NCBI GenBank assembly: GCA_018333535.1
Contig: JAGXTA010000069.1
Location: 1 to 49,349 of the forward strand
Direction: 5' to 3'
From: Deltaproteobacteria bacterium
GTDB lineage: Bacteria > Desulfobacterota > BSN033 > UBA1163
DNA: 49,349 nt
Both the position numbers and the translations under genes were made by a program. The notes beneath the pieces are model-generated. The model saw only the letters and a program-made list of their open reading frames with translations. It made no database searches and was not told the DNA's origin. The stretch's first letter is position 1. Each line of letters begins with the position of its first letter. Shown here piece by piece: positions 41,237 through 49,349 of this stretch.

Positions 41237-42718
41237 TTACACCGCTCCTCCCTTCTTCTCAATGGCCTTCCGGTAGAGTTGAAGATAGGCCTCTGCGGAT
41301 CTTTGCCAGGAGAAATCAGAGGCCATTGCATTCCGGATGAGTTTTGTCCATTGCTCCGGCTGGGCATAGAGGCTCATGGCGGCCTTAATCTGGTTGAGGA
41401 AGTCCTTCGAATCGTAGCGGGCGAATTTAAATCCGTTTCCCGTTCCCGCGGAAGGGTCATAGTGGGTGATCGTGTCATCGAGCCCGCCGGTTGCCCGGAC
41501 CACTGGAATGGTCCCGTACTTCAGGCTGTAAATCTGATTGAGACCGCAGGGCTCGTATTTCGAAGGCATGAGAAACAGGTCTGCCCCGGCTTCGATCTTG
41601 TGAGCCAGCCGATCGTCATAGGCGATTCGGATTCCTGCCTTTTGAGGATATTTCTTGGTGATCCGGCTGAAGAGGTCGTGGTATTTCTGTTCCCCTGTGC
41701 CCAGGAGGACAAAGCCGATGTCAAAGGTGAAAAGTTCATCGATGATCTCTGCGAGGAGGTCAAATCCCTTCTGGTCCGCCAGTCTGGAGATCATCCCGAG
41801 GAGCGGAACCTTTTCGAGAGCAGGGGGAAGGCCGAATTCCTTCAAAAGGTCTTTCTTACACTCCCTCTTTCCCGCAGGGTTGTTCAGATCATATCGGGCG
41901 ATCAGATGGGAATCATGCGATGGATCCCAGTCCTGGTAATCCACGCCATTGAGGATGCCGTAGAGATCCTTTCTTCTCTTTCTTAAAATCCCTTCCAGTC
42001 CATAGCCGTATTCCGGGGTCTGTATCTCATCGCTATATTTCTGGCTCACCGTATTGATGGCGTCGGCGTAAACGATTCCCGCCTTCATCAGATTGATCCT
42101 CTCCCAGAATTCGATTCCCTCTGGATTGTACATCTCCGGAGGAAGGCCGGTAAGCGAGAGCTTCTCCTTTTTGAAAAGGCCCTGATAGGCGATGTTGTGG
42201 ATGGTGAAGACCGTTGCGGTGCGTTCAAAAAAGGGATCGTTGCCATAGATTGACTTGAGATAGGCAGGAATCAATCCGGTCTGCCACTCGTGATGGTGAA
42301 TGACATCCGGTGAGAATTGAATGTGCCGGGCCAAATTGAGGACCGCTCTTGTGAAGAAGACAAAACGTTCCGCATTGTCGAAGTAGTCCCCTTTAGGGCC
42401 GCTGTAGAGATATTCTCTGTCGAAAAATTCGTCCCTTCCAATGAAATAGACCGTAATATTTTTATCCAGATGGCCCTGATAGACCTCTGCCCGAAGGGTT
42501 TCATCTCCGAGGGGCACCTCAATCTCTTCCCCCAGATACTGGATCGGAAACCCGGAGCGTTTGACCATCCGGTAATAGGGCATGACCAGGATCACCTCGC
42601 ATCCGAGGGGTTGAAGGAATTTGGGAAGGGCGCCCGCCACATCCGCCAGTCCTCCAGTTTTGGCAAAGGGAACGGCCTCCGGAGTCGCAAATAAGATACG
42701 CAAGGATTTATTCATCAT
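41237..42718 (-). CDS. glgA: Glycogen synthase GlgA
   Basis: The 493-residue GT5 enzyme has the ADP-glucose site KTGGLADVAGALP, HDEW-type HHHEWQTGLIPAYL, and the C-terminal catalytic EPCGLNQIYSLKYG. It extends alpha-1,4-glucan from ADP-glucose. No other glycogen genes lie nearby. It is tightly followed by the rhodanese gene (1-nt gap), a pairing without an obvious shared role. Confidence 0.95.
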   Translation of the reverse strand: MMNKSLRILFATPEAVPFAKTGGLADVAGALPKFLQPLGCEVILVMPYYRMVKRSGFPIQYLGEEIEVPLGDETLRAEVYQGHLDKNITVYFIGRDEFFDREYLYSGPKGDYFDNAERFVFFTRAVLNLARHIQFSPDVIHHHEWQTGLIPAYLKSIYGNDPFFERTATVFTIHNIAYQGLFKKEKLSLTGLPPEMYNPEGIEFWERINLMKAGIVYADAINTVSQKYSDEIQTPEYGYGLEGILRKRRKDLYGILNGVDYQDWDPSHDSHLIARYDLNNPAGKRECKKDLLKEFGLPPALEKVPLLGMISRLADQKGFDLLAEIIDELFTFDIGFVLLGTGEQKYHDLFSRITKKYPQKAGIRIAYDDRLAHKIEAGADLFLMPSKYEPCGLNQIYSLKYGTIPVVRATGGLDDTITHYDPSAGTGNGFKFARYDSKDFLNQIKAAMSLYAQPEQWTKLIRNAMASDFSWQRSAEAYLQLYRKAIEKKGGAV

Positions 42719-42724
42719 GATCCA

Positions 42725-42855
42725 TTAATCTCCAATAACCAAATTCGAATTTCCAAATAAATCCCAATGACCAAATGATCCAATAACCAAATTGAAAAAT
42801 TTGGTCATTGATATTTTGGTTATCATTTGGTGATTGGTGTTTGGAATTTGGTTAT
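42725..42855. repeat. CCAAAT/ATTTGG-word palindrome (copy 3)
   Basis: Left arm: CCAATAACCAAATTCGAATT, CCAATGACCAAATGATCC. Right arm: ATTTGGTCATTGATATTTTGG, TGGTGTTTGGAATTTGG. It fills the 137-bp gap between mscS (end) and glgA (start). Confidence 0.85.
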
Positions 42856-43707
42856 TCATTTTTGTTTGGTTTCTCCCCATAGAAGGACCCGGTGGGGAAA
42901 GGGGAGTTGAATCCCTTTTTCATCGAACCGGATTTTGATCCTTCTCCGCAACTCCCTTCCCACCTCCCATTGTTTCAGAGGAGCGGTTTTCACCATCATC
43001 CGTATGACCATCTGGGATTCATCAAATTTTTCAACCCCCAGAATCTGAAGGGGTTCAAGGATGGCGCTCTTTAAGGATTCCTCTGACTCCATTTCCTTTC
43101 CGATCCGGATGAGAAGGTCGATGACCTGGTCGATATCCTCCCGATAAGAGATGCCCAGATCGAGAACCGAGCGGGACCATTCCTTTGAAAGATTGCTGAC
43201 CACCTTAATCTCACCGTTCGGAATGGTGTGGACCTTCCCCTGGAGGTCTCGCAGGACGGTCTTTCTCAGGCTGACCGACTCGACCAGTCCTGAGACGCCT
43301 GCCACTTCGATCACATCCCCGATCCGGTATTGATTCTCAAGGATGATGAAGAACCCGCTGATGACATCCTTCACCAGACTCTGGGCCCCGAAACCGATGG
43401 CTAATGCCCCGATGCCGGCTGTGGCCAGCAAGGGGCCTAATTGAATCCCCAATTCTCCGAGAATCATCAGAACGGCGACGAACGTGATGATGATGAGAAA
43501 GGCATGCCTCAGGATATTACCGAGAGTCTGTGCCCTCTTCTTCGCCTCTGAAGCCAGAAGGGGATCTTTCTCATAAACAAATTTCTCCATCCATCTGGCG
43601 ATCCATCGGGACATCTGCGAGAGGATGATCAGGGCGATGAGGATCCCGACGATCTTGATTCCCGAGGTGGTCAGCCAGGAGGCGAGGGTCTTAAGCGTCT
43701 CAGTCAT
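42856..43707 (-). CDS. MscS-family mechanosensitive channel
   Basis: The 283-residue protein has the MscS pore helix and beta domain pattern: ATAGIGALAIGFGAQSLVKD, FFIILENQYRIGDVIEV, LRKTVLRDLQGKVHTIPNG. The family acts as a pressure-relief valve. It is last in the purB-ftsH-DUF502 operon. Confidence 0.93.
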   Translation of the reverse strand: MTETLKTLASWLTTSGIKIVGILIALIILSQMSRWIARWMEKFVYEKDPLLASEAKKRAQTLGNILRHAFLIIITFVAVLMILGELGIQLGPLLATAGIGALAIGFGAQSLVKDVISGFFIILENQYRIGDVIEVAGVSGLVESVSLRKTVLRDLQGKVHTIPNGEIKVVSNLSKEWSRSVLDLGISYREDIDQVIDLLIRIGKEMESEESLKSAILEPLQILGVEKFDESQMVIRMMVKTAPLKQWEVGRELRRRIKIRFDEKGIQLPFPHRVLLWGETKQK

Positions 43708-43737
43708 AGAAACCCTTGAAGGTCATTATAGATTGGC

Positions 43738-44055
43738 CTATTCGACCTTTTCCGTTTTACGGATCACTTTTTCCAGTCGGTCCAGGGCATCCGCGGTCTT
43801 CTCCCTCAAGGCATCAGTCATCGCCATCATGGCATCGACCTGCTTCTTTAAATCCTGAGGGGGTTCGGAAGATTCGATCCTTTTTTTCAAATCAAGGGTC
43901 ATTCCTGTCCGATGAAGGGCCAGGATGGAAAAGCCAAGGGAGATGAGCGAGATGATGAGCGCAACCGGAGCGCCCATTCCGGCGCCGAAGGCCACAATAA
44001 TTGAGAGAATAAGCGCAATCCCAGCGATCAAGACGAATAACAGAAGCATGTTCAA
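43738..44055 (-). CDS. Small membrane protein with C-terminal coiled coil, unknown
   Basis: The 105-residue protein has two hydrophobic segments (about 3-25 and 30-47) and a charged C-terminal helix (DLKKQVDAMMAMTDALREKT ... LEKVIRKTEKVE). No family recognised. It overlaps the DUF502 gene end by 4 nt (ATGA) and lies 30 nt before mscS, so it is part of the operon and likely membrane-related. Confidence 0.78.
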   Translation of the reverse strand: MNMLLLFVLIAGIALILSIIVAFGAGMGAPVALIISLISLGFSILALHRTGMTLDLKKRIESSEPPQDLKKQVDAMMAMTDALREKTADALDRLEKVIRKTEKVE

Positions 44056-44750
44056 GGCCCTCCTTCGATTTTTGAATTAGGATATTTCATCCTTTCCGAA
44101 TTTTCAATCGAATCCTTGGTCGGCGTTTTTCCGGATAACGAAACGGAAAGGGCATGGGGAGTGACAATGCCCAAAGACATAATGGCCTTGACCGCTTCTT
44201 CAATGGTCAGTCCGGAGGGAATAACCCTCTCTTTGGGAAGAAAGAGAAGGAAACCCATCGGCGGCACAAAGGCCGTAGGGATGAAGACCGTCACCTTTGT
44301 TTGGGGCGTGAGATCTGAGATCTCATTGGTGATGAACCCGATAACGAAACTTCCCTCCTGCGGAAATTCGACGAAGACCGCCTGGCGAAAGGCCCCTTTT
44401 CGGGTGGTGGAGAAGGCATCGGTCAGTTGTTTTGAAGAGAGATAAATGTTCTTCACGATCGGGAGATTGGTGAAGAAGCGATCTCCCCAGCCCACCAGCT
44501 TGCGGCCCATCACGTTGGTTGCGATCAAGCCCAACAGGTAGAGGAGCAGGAAGAAGATGATGATCCCCAGGCCCGGGATGTGGAGTTCCCGGTGAAAGAG
44601 AAAATGGGTCACCTGCGGCCCGATTGGGCCCACCCGATCGTCAAGAGCGGTGTACACAAACTTCAGGATGAAGATGGTAATCCCGAGAGGCAGGATGACA
44701 AGCACTCCTGCCAAGATCTTTGCCCGGAGGTGTTTGAAGATTCTTTTCAC
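44052..44750 (-). CDS. DUF502 family membrane protein
   Basis: The 232-residue protein has two hydrophobic segments near the N-terminus (about 10-35, 58-80). The conserved core is VGPIGPQVTHFLF, IPLVKNIY-type NLPIVKNIYLSSKQL and TAFVPPMGFLLFLP. The function is unknown; the family is widespread. It is 9 nt after ftsH and overlaps the next small gene by 4 nt. Confidence 0.88.
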   Translation of the reverse strand: MKRIFKHLRAKILAGVLVILPLGITIFILKFVYTALDDRVGPIGPQVTHFLFHRELHIPGLGIIIFFLLLYLLGLIATNVMGRKLVGWGDRFFTNLPIVKNIYLSSKQLTDAFSTTRKGAFRQAVFVEFPQEGSFVIGFITNEISDLTPQTKVTVFIPTAFVPPMGFLLFLPKERVIPSGLTIEEAVKAIMSLGIVTPHALSVSLSGKTPTKDSIENSERMKYPNSKIEGGP

Positions 44751-44759
44751 CGTGATTCC

Positions 44760-46634
44760 CTATGCCGGCGGTTGAAGGACCCTCTTCAGGTCCGCTTCCT
44801 CGACGACCTCCTTCTCAAGAAGGAGGCGGGCCAGTTCTTCCAGTTTATCTTTCCTTGAAATGAGAAGCTCTTTCGCCCTTTGATAGGTTTGGTCGATGAT
44901 CTTTTTTACCTCCTCATCGATCTTTTTAGCCGTCTCTTCGCTGTATTCCCGCGACGCGCCAAAGGAGGGGAGAAAGAAGGGTTTCTTCTCCTTCTCGAAG
45001 GTGACGTAACCGAGCGTTTCACTCATCCCGAATTCCTTCACCATGCTGGTGGCAATGTCGGTGGCCCGCTGGAGGTCGTTGTGGGCGCCGGTAGAGATCT
45101 CTTGAAAGACGATCTCCTCGGCGACCCGGCCGCCGAGGAGAACGGCCAAACGGTCGAGGAGTTCTGAACGGGTCATCAGGTATCGGTCCTCTGTGGGGAG
45201 TTGAAGCGTATAGCCGAGCGCGGAGATGCCTCTCGGAATGATGGAGACTCGACGGACCGGATCCGCGCCAGGAAGAATGGAGGCCACAATGGTATGGCCT
45301 GATTCATGAAAGGCGACGATCTCCTTTTCCTTTTTTGACATCAGCCTGTTCTTCTTCTCCAATCCTGCGATGACACGGTCGATGGCCTCTTCAATATCCG
45401 CCATTTCCACCGAGTCTTTATTTTTTCGGGCGGCGAGCAGGGCTGCCTCGTTGACGATATTGGCGAGATCTGCACCCACGAATCCAGGAGTCCTGGAGGC
45501 GATTACCTTCAGATCGGCTTCCGGTGAGAGTTTGACCTGTCGTGTGTGGATCTTCAGTATCTCCTCCCGACCGACGATATCGGGTCGATCGACCACGATA
45601 TGCCGGTCAAACCTTCCTGGTCTGAGGAGAGCGGGGTCGAGGATCTCAGGCCGGTTGGTGGCGGCCATGATGATGACCCCGGTGTTGGACTCGAAACCAT
45701 CCATCTCCGCAAGGAGCTGATTGAGGGTCTGTTCCTGTTCATCGTGTCTGCCCACAGGGTTCACTCCCCGCGCCTTTCCCAACGCATCCAGTTCATCGAT
45801 GAAGATGATACAGGGCGCATTGTTTTGGGCTTGGGCAAAGAGATCCCTCACTCTGGCTGCTCCCACGCCGACAAACATCTCCACAAAATTGGAGCCGCTG
45901 ATGGAGAAGAAAGGGACATTGGCCTCTCCGGCCACTGCTTTGGCCAGCAGGGTCTTCCCTGTTCCTGGCACCCCAACCAGAAGCACTCCCTTGGGAATCT
46001 TTCCACCGAGGCGTTGAAACTTCCCAGGAGTCTTTAAAAATTCAACGACCTCTTTTAACTCCTCCTTCGCCTCATCGATGCCGGCGACATCGGCAAAGGT
46101 GACCTTCTTATCTTTCTCCGCAAAAATTTTCGCCCGGCTCTTTCCGAAAGACATCACACTTGTCTCCGGTCCGATTCGCGAGAAGAGGAACCTCCAGATA
46201 AGGATGAAGAAGATGAGAGGGATAATCCAGGAGAGGATGTTGGTTACCCACTTGCTGTCGACCTTGCCCGTATATTTCACCTTATTGGATTCCAGCTCTT
46301 TCACCAGATCGGGATCCTCCACACGGACGGTCTGAAATTTCCGGGGCCCCTTTTCCGTCGTCCACTCGCCGGAGATCGTTTCGAATGTGATCGTTAATTC
46401 TTTGATCCTCCCCGTTCTGATCGAATCCTTAAATTCGCTATAAGAGATCACATCCTCTGTGCCCTTTGTGACGAAATAGTTCTGAACGAGGAGGATGATG
46501 AGAAAGGCGATGACAAAGTACCAGATCGTAAAGTTTGTTTTTTTAAGGAGGGGTTTCTTTCCACCTCGATCCGGAGGTTCTTTGATCCCGAGAAGCCTTC
46601 TGAAATCAAAAGGAGGGTTTTGATCTTTTTTCAT
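44760..46634 (-). CDS. ftsH: ATP-dependent zinc metalloprotease FtsH
   Basis: The 624-residue protein has two transmembrane segments (about 35-53 and 132-150) and an AAA+ domain with Walker [19 protein letters not shown], Walker [17 protein letters not shown] and second region of homology [20 protein letters not shown]. The zinc motif is HESGH, a close variant of the usual HEAGH. It degrades membrane and regulatory proteins. It follows purB with no gap. Confidence 0.96.
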   Translation of the reverse strand: MKKDQNPPFDFRRLLGIKEPPDRGGKKPLLKKTNFTIWYFVIAFLIILLVQNYFVTKGTEDVISYSEFKDSIRTGRIKELTITFETISGEWTTEKGPRKFQTVRVEDPDLVKELESNKVKYTGKVDSKWVTNILSWIIPLIFFILIWRFLFSRIGPETSVMSFGKSRAKIFAEKDKKVTFADVAGIDEAKEELKEVVEFLKTPGKFQRLGGKIPKGVLLVGVPGTGKTLLAKAVAGEANVPFFSISGSNFVEMFVGVGAARVRDLFAQAQNNAPCIIFIDELDALGKARGVNPVGRHDEQEQTLNQLLAEMDGFESNTGVIIMAATNRPEILDPALLRPGRFDRHIVVDRPDIVGREEILKIHTRQVKLSPEADLKVIASRTPGFVGADLANIVNEAALLAARKNKDSVEMADIEEAIDRVIAGLEKKNRLMSKKEKEIVAFHESGHTIVASILPGADPVRRVSIIPRGISALGYTLQLPTEDRYLMTRSELLDRLAVLLGGRVAEEIVFQEISTGAHNDLQRATDIATSMVKEFGMSETLGYVTFEKEKKPFFLPSFGASREYSEETAKKIDEEVKKIIDQTYQRAKELLISRKDKLEELARLLLEKEVVEEADLKRVLQPPA

Positions 46635-47933
46635 CTATAGCTCTCCAAAAACTCGCTGGAATATGTCCTCTAAATGTTTGAGATGGCCCCGGACATCGAA
46701 GGTGTGATCCAATTCCTCCAGAGTGAGAAGCCGCTTGATCGTTTCATCCTGAGAGAGAAGGGTTTTGAAATCGGCTCCCTTCTCCCAGACCTGCATGGCG
46801 TTGCGCTGAACGACCCCATAGGCCTCTTCTCTGGAAAGGCCTTTTTTGGTGAGAAGGAGAAGGATCGCCTCCGAATGGATGAGCCCCCCCATCTTCTCAA
46901 GATTGGTTTTCATATTCTCCGGATAGACGATGAGATTTTCGATGAGGGAGGCGAACCGGTTGAGCATGTAGTCCGCCAGAATCGTGGCATCGGGACCGAT
47001 CACCCGTTCGACCGAGGAATGGCTGATATCCCGCTCATGCCAGAGGGGAATGTTTTCCATGGCCGCAAGGCTATACGACCGGATCAGGCGCGCCAGTCCG
47101 GAAAGATTCTCCGCTGAGATGGGATTGCGCTTGTGCGGCATGGCAGAAGATCCCTTCTGTCCTTTTGAAAAGAATTCTTCGGCTTCGAGGACTTCCGTCC
47201 GCTGGAGGTGTCTCAACTCCACGGAAAATTTTTCAATCGAGGAGGCGATGATGGCCAGGGTGGTGAAGAATTCCGCATGGTGGTCCCTCTGGACGATCTG
47301 CGTAGAGATGGGCGCTGGTTTGAGCCCTAACCGTTTGCAAACCGTCTCCTCGACCGAGGGTGGAATATGAGCAAAAGTTCCGACCGCTCCTGAAATTTTT
47401 CCGACGCTAATGACCTCTCTGGCTCTCTCCATCCGGAGGAGGTTTCGCTTCATTTCATCATACCAGAGCGCCATCTTGAGGCCGAAGGTGATGGGTTCGG
47501 CATGGATCCCATGGGACCGGCCGATCATCAGGGTGTCCTTATATTTGAAGGCTTTCTCTTTTAAGACGCCAAGAAGCCGCTGGATGTCCTGGAGGATGAG
47601 GTCAGAGGCCTCTTTGAGCAGGAGGGCGAGAGAGGTGTCGAGAATATCAGAGGAGGTGAGACCGTAGTGGAGATACCGGGAGAGGGGACCGATGTATTCT
47701 CCTACATTCGTGAGAAAGGCGATGACATCGTGCTTCGTCACCTTCTCTAATTCATTTACCCGATCGACATTGAACGCAGCCTTTTCTTTAATCTCCTTCA
47801 CTGCCTCCCCGGGAATCTCTCCCTGTTCGGCAAGGACTTGGCAGACCACGAGTTCGATCTGGAGCCAGGTCTCGAACTTTCTCTGTTCGGTCCAGATCCT
47901 TGCCATCTCCGGCCGGGTATATCTCGGGATCAT
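46635..47933 (-). CDS. purB: Adenylosuccinate lyase PurB
   Basis: The 432-residue enzyme has the fumarase/aspartase signature GSSAMPHKRNP. It also has GLTSSDILDTSLAL and GRSHGIHAEPITFGLK. It acts twice in purine synthesis. GGAGTGGAG precedes the ATG, and promoter 47965-47992 leads the operon purB-ftsH-DUF502-small protein-mscS. Confidence 0.96.
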   Translation of the reverse strand: MIPRYTRPEMARIWTEQRKFETWLQIELVVCQVLAEQGEIPGEAVKEIKEKAAFNVDRVNELEKVTKHDVIAFLTNVGEYIGPLSRYLHYGLTSSDILDTSLALLLKEASDLILQDIQRLLGVLKEKAFKYKDTLMIGRSHGIHAEPITFGLKMALWYDEMKRNLLRMERAREVISVGKISGAVGTFAHIPPSVEETVCKRLGLKPAPISTQIVQRDHHAEFFTTLAIIASSIEKFSVELRHLQRTEVLEAEEFFSKGQKGSSAMPHKRNPISAENLSGLARLIRSYSLAAMENIPLWHERDISHSSVERVIGPDATILADYMLNRFASLIENLIVYPENMKTNLEKMGGLIHSEAILLLLTKKGLSREEAYGVVQRNAMQVWEKGADFKTLLSQDETIKRLLTLEELDHTFDVRGHLKHLEDIFQRVFGEL

Positions 47934-47964
47934 TCTCCACTCCTTTTGTTAATGATATAAACTC

Positions 47965-47992
47965 ATTTTACTGGTTGGAGGAATAAAGTCAA
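47965..47992 (-). promoter_or_regulatory. Sigma-70-type promoter of the purB-ftsH operon
   Basis: TTGACT (47987-47992), a 16-nt spacer and TAAAAT (47965-47970) on the minus strand. About 32 nt before the start codon. Confidence 0.6.
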
Positions 47993-48027
47993 CCCTCAAA
48001 TCCTCAATGCTCAATGAATCATTTTAG

Positions 48028-48163
48028 GTTTAGGCTATGGTGAGGAAGCCGGTTTGGATTGATAGTCAAACAGTTACCGGTGACGATGCTCGTATCGAAG
48101 CAAGAGACTCGGCAAACGAAGCTCGAGCATCCAGCTTCAATTCACGAGTCTCGATACAGGCCT
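48028..48163. repeat. Degenerate GGTTA repeat plus CGAGTCTCGATAC inverted repeat
   Basis: Positions 48028-48066 resemble the first part of repeats 22828 and 31562 (GGTGAGGAAGCCGGTTTGG for GGTGACGAAGCCCGTTTCGG). Positions 48088-48163 are an inverted repeat (CTCGTATCGAAGCAAGAG against CGAGTCTCGATACAGG). This accounts for the 347-bp gap before map; no gene is seen. Confidence 0.6.
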
Positions 48164-48280
48164 CGACAACGACAAACGTCAATTTCAATTTGACAGAACC
48201 GGCATCTTAGCCTTCGCCCACAGACCATTTTCCCAGGCAAAGTCCCGGATGGATCAATATTGACAATATATCCGCTTGAA

Positions 48281-49042
48281 ATGCATACTAATCCTGTGAT
48301 TATTATCAAATCTCCACGCGAGATCGAACAACTAAAGAGATCCAATGCGATTGTGGCGGAAGTCTTCCGGGAACTGAGGAAGATGGTTGTGCCGGGAGTG
48401 ACGACCCAGGAACTTGATCGGATGGCAGAGGAATTCATCCTTTCAAGGGGCGCGATTCCGGCTTTCAAAGGTTATCGGAACTACCCTGCCACCCTCTGCA
48501 TTTCGATCAATGAGGAAGTGGTTCATGGCATCCCCGGTCCAAGGAAATTAAGGGAAGGGGATATCGTCAGCATTGATGTGGGCGTCAATCTCAATGGTTA
48601 TTTCGGAGATGCGGCGATCACCCTTCCGGTCGGCGAGGTGGATCAAGGGGCAAAGAAACTTCTGGAGGTGACTGAGAAGGCGCTCCATATCGGGATTGAG
48701 ATGGCAAGAGTGGGCAATCGCCTCCATGACATCTCCCACGCCATCCAGAAATGGGTCGAGGGGAAAGGGTTTTCAGTGGTAAGGGAGTTCGTGGGGCACG
48801 GCATCGGCAAAAACCTTCACGAAGAACCGCAGGTCCCGAATTTCGGATCTCCCGGCCAGGGCCCGCGGCTGGAGAAGGGAATGGTCTTTGCCTTGGAACC
48901 GATGGTCAATGAGGGATCCTATGAGGTGAGAATTCTCTCCGATGGCTGGACCGTGGTGACCGCGGACGGGAAGCGTTCCGCGCATTTCGAACATACGATT
49001 GCGATCACCGACGGAAAAGCGGAGATACTGAGCACACTTTAA
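48281..49042 (+). CDS. map: Type I methionine aminopeptidase
   Basis: The 253-residue enzyme has the pita-bread motifs: YPATLCISINEEVVHGIPGP, IVSIDVGVNLNGYFGDAAIT (metal Asp residues), FVGHGIGKNLHEEPQVPNFG (His) and MVFALEPMVN (Glu). It removes N-terminal Met. The start is uncertain: ATG 48281 is the only ATG, but GTG 48296 gives the standard N-terminus (V/MIIIKSPREIE). Neither has a ribosome site. Confidence 0.94.
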   Translation: MHTNPVIIIKSPREIEQLKRSNAIVAEVFRELRKMVVPGVTTQELDRMAEEFILSRGAIPAFKGYRNYPATLCISINEEVVHGIPGPRKLREGDIVSIDVGVNLNGYFGDAAITLPVGEVDQGAKKLLEVTEKALHIGIEMARVGNRLHDISHAIQKWVEGKGFSVVREFVGHGIGKNLHEEPQVPNFGSPGQGPRLEKGMVFALEPMVNEGSYEVRILSDGWTVVTADGKRSAHFEHTIAITDGKAEILSTL

Positions 49043-49077
49043 TGACGATGAAATTAATACAAACGCATTAAATATTT

Positions 49078-49131
49078 TGTAGGGCAACCCTTCAGGGTTG
49101 CTTTAGGCAAGGCTAAAGCGTTGCCCTACAT
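49078..49131. repeat. TGTAGGGCAACC hairpin repeat
   Basis: TGTAGGGCAACCCTTCAGGG and GGCTAAAGCGTTGCCCTACA are complementary. It begins 35 nt after map and may act as a transcript end. Confidence 0.75.
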
Positions 49132-49238
49132 GTCAAATTATATTCTGCGTTTGTATTACCCCAATTGAGTGAAAAATCATTGTTCTATTGATCTAGAAAT
49201 ATGACAGTAAGGCTATTTAAGGGTTTGTTAAATCTCAT

Positions 49239-49337
49239 ATTAAAATCCCCCTTATTCCCCCTTTTCCAAAGGGGGATAATAATGAGTTCTCCCCTTTGGC
49301 AAAGGGGAGTTAGAGGGGATTTTGTCAAAATTTTTGA
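49239..49337. repeat. AAATCCCCCTT / AGGGGGATTT palindrome
   Basis: Left half: AAAATCCCCCTTATTCCCCC and CCAAAGGGGGATAA. Right half: CCCCTTTGGCAAAGGGGAG, TTAGAGGGGATTTTG. It extends to near the window edge. With the previous repeat it accounts for the 307-bp end of the window. Confidence 0.78.
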
Positions 49338-49349
49338 CTCAATTGGGGT

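Noticed and set aside
45300-45320. Inactive FtsH because of HESGH instead of HEAGH
   Set aside because: Both His and the Glu are kept; only the non-catalytic Ala is changed to Ser.

Overview
The window looks like a chromosomal segment of a free-living Gram-negative anaerobe, most likely a deltaproteobacterium (Desulfobacterota, Syntrophobacterales-like). This is inferred from gene content. The window has LL-diaminopimelate aminotransferase, a selenocysteine-containing SelD, DUF3108 and DUF4911 proteins, a PF09936 RNA methyltransferase between trmD and rplS, many NtrC/HD-GYP/hybrid-kinase regulators, outer-membrane biogenesis genes and a full branched-chain amino-acid ABC transporter. There is no rRNA, tRNA, CRISPR array, prophage or recognisable IS transposase.

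Layout. 1-3.2 kb: start of a membrane sensor, AI-2E family permease, a small four-helix-bundle (4HB) gene inside an inverted-repeat cassette, queuosine-precursor transporter and UspA, all on the minus strand. 3.5-5.2 kb: selD with an in-frame UGA and SECIS hairpin, then a MoaD/ThiS-like protein. 5.3-9.8 kb: TPR lipoprotein, NtrC-type activator and HD-GYP regulator. 10-15.3 kb: DRG-like GTPase, DUF3108, DUF4911, TldD and a CBS-domain membrane protein. 15.4-17.5 kb: dapL and a MntA/HepT toxin-antitoxin pair. 17.6-25.2 kb: a BamD-OstA/LptA fusion, then ffh-rpsP-khpA-rimM-trmD-(PF09936 methyltransferase)-rplS-rnhB-yraN. 25.2-28.7 kb: TPP riboswitch, thiDN and cytX, with a second 4HB cassette between the two genes. 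28.7-31.3 kb: hybrid kinase, Hpt protein and a small HTH protein behind a good sigma-54 promoter match. 31.7-37.9 kb: livF-livG-livM-livH-livK, transcribed right to left. 38.2-42.7 kb: MltD-like transglycosylase, rhodanese and glgA. 42.9-47.9 kb: purB-ftsH-DUF502-small membrane protein-MscS operon. 48.3-49.0 kb: map.

The most unusual feature is between the genes. Nearly every non-coding gap holds an imperfect palindrome whose arms are short degenerate words repeated in series, such as ATCAGG, AGTTCGGAGT or GGAATAATGGAA, and reverse-complemented in the other arm. Several families recur 2-3 times in the window. Two palindromes enclose a 4HB (S23/IVS-type) gene, and in one of them both the start and stop codons lie inside the arms. 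A third copy has lost the gene but keeps its start codon and first codons. This resembles an autonomous/non-autonomous mobile element pair and recalls the hairpin-enclosed S23 ORFs of 23S rRNA intervening sequences. A separate 87-bp MITE-like element occurs twice. Repeat arms also supply the stop codons of several ordinary genes.
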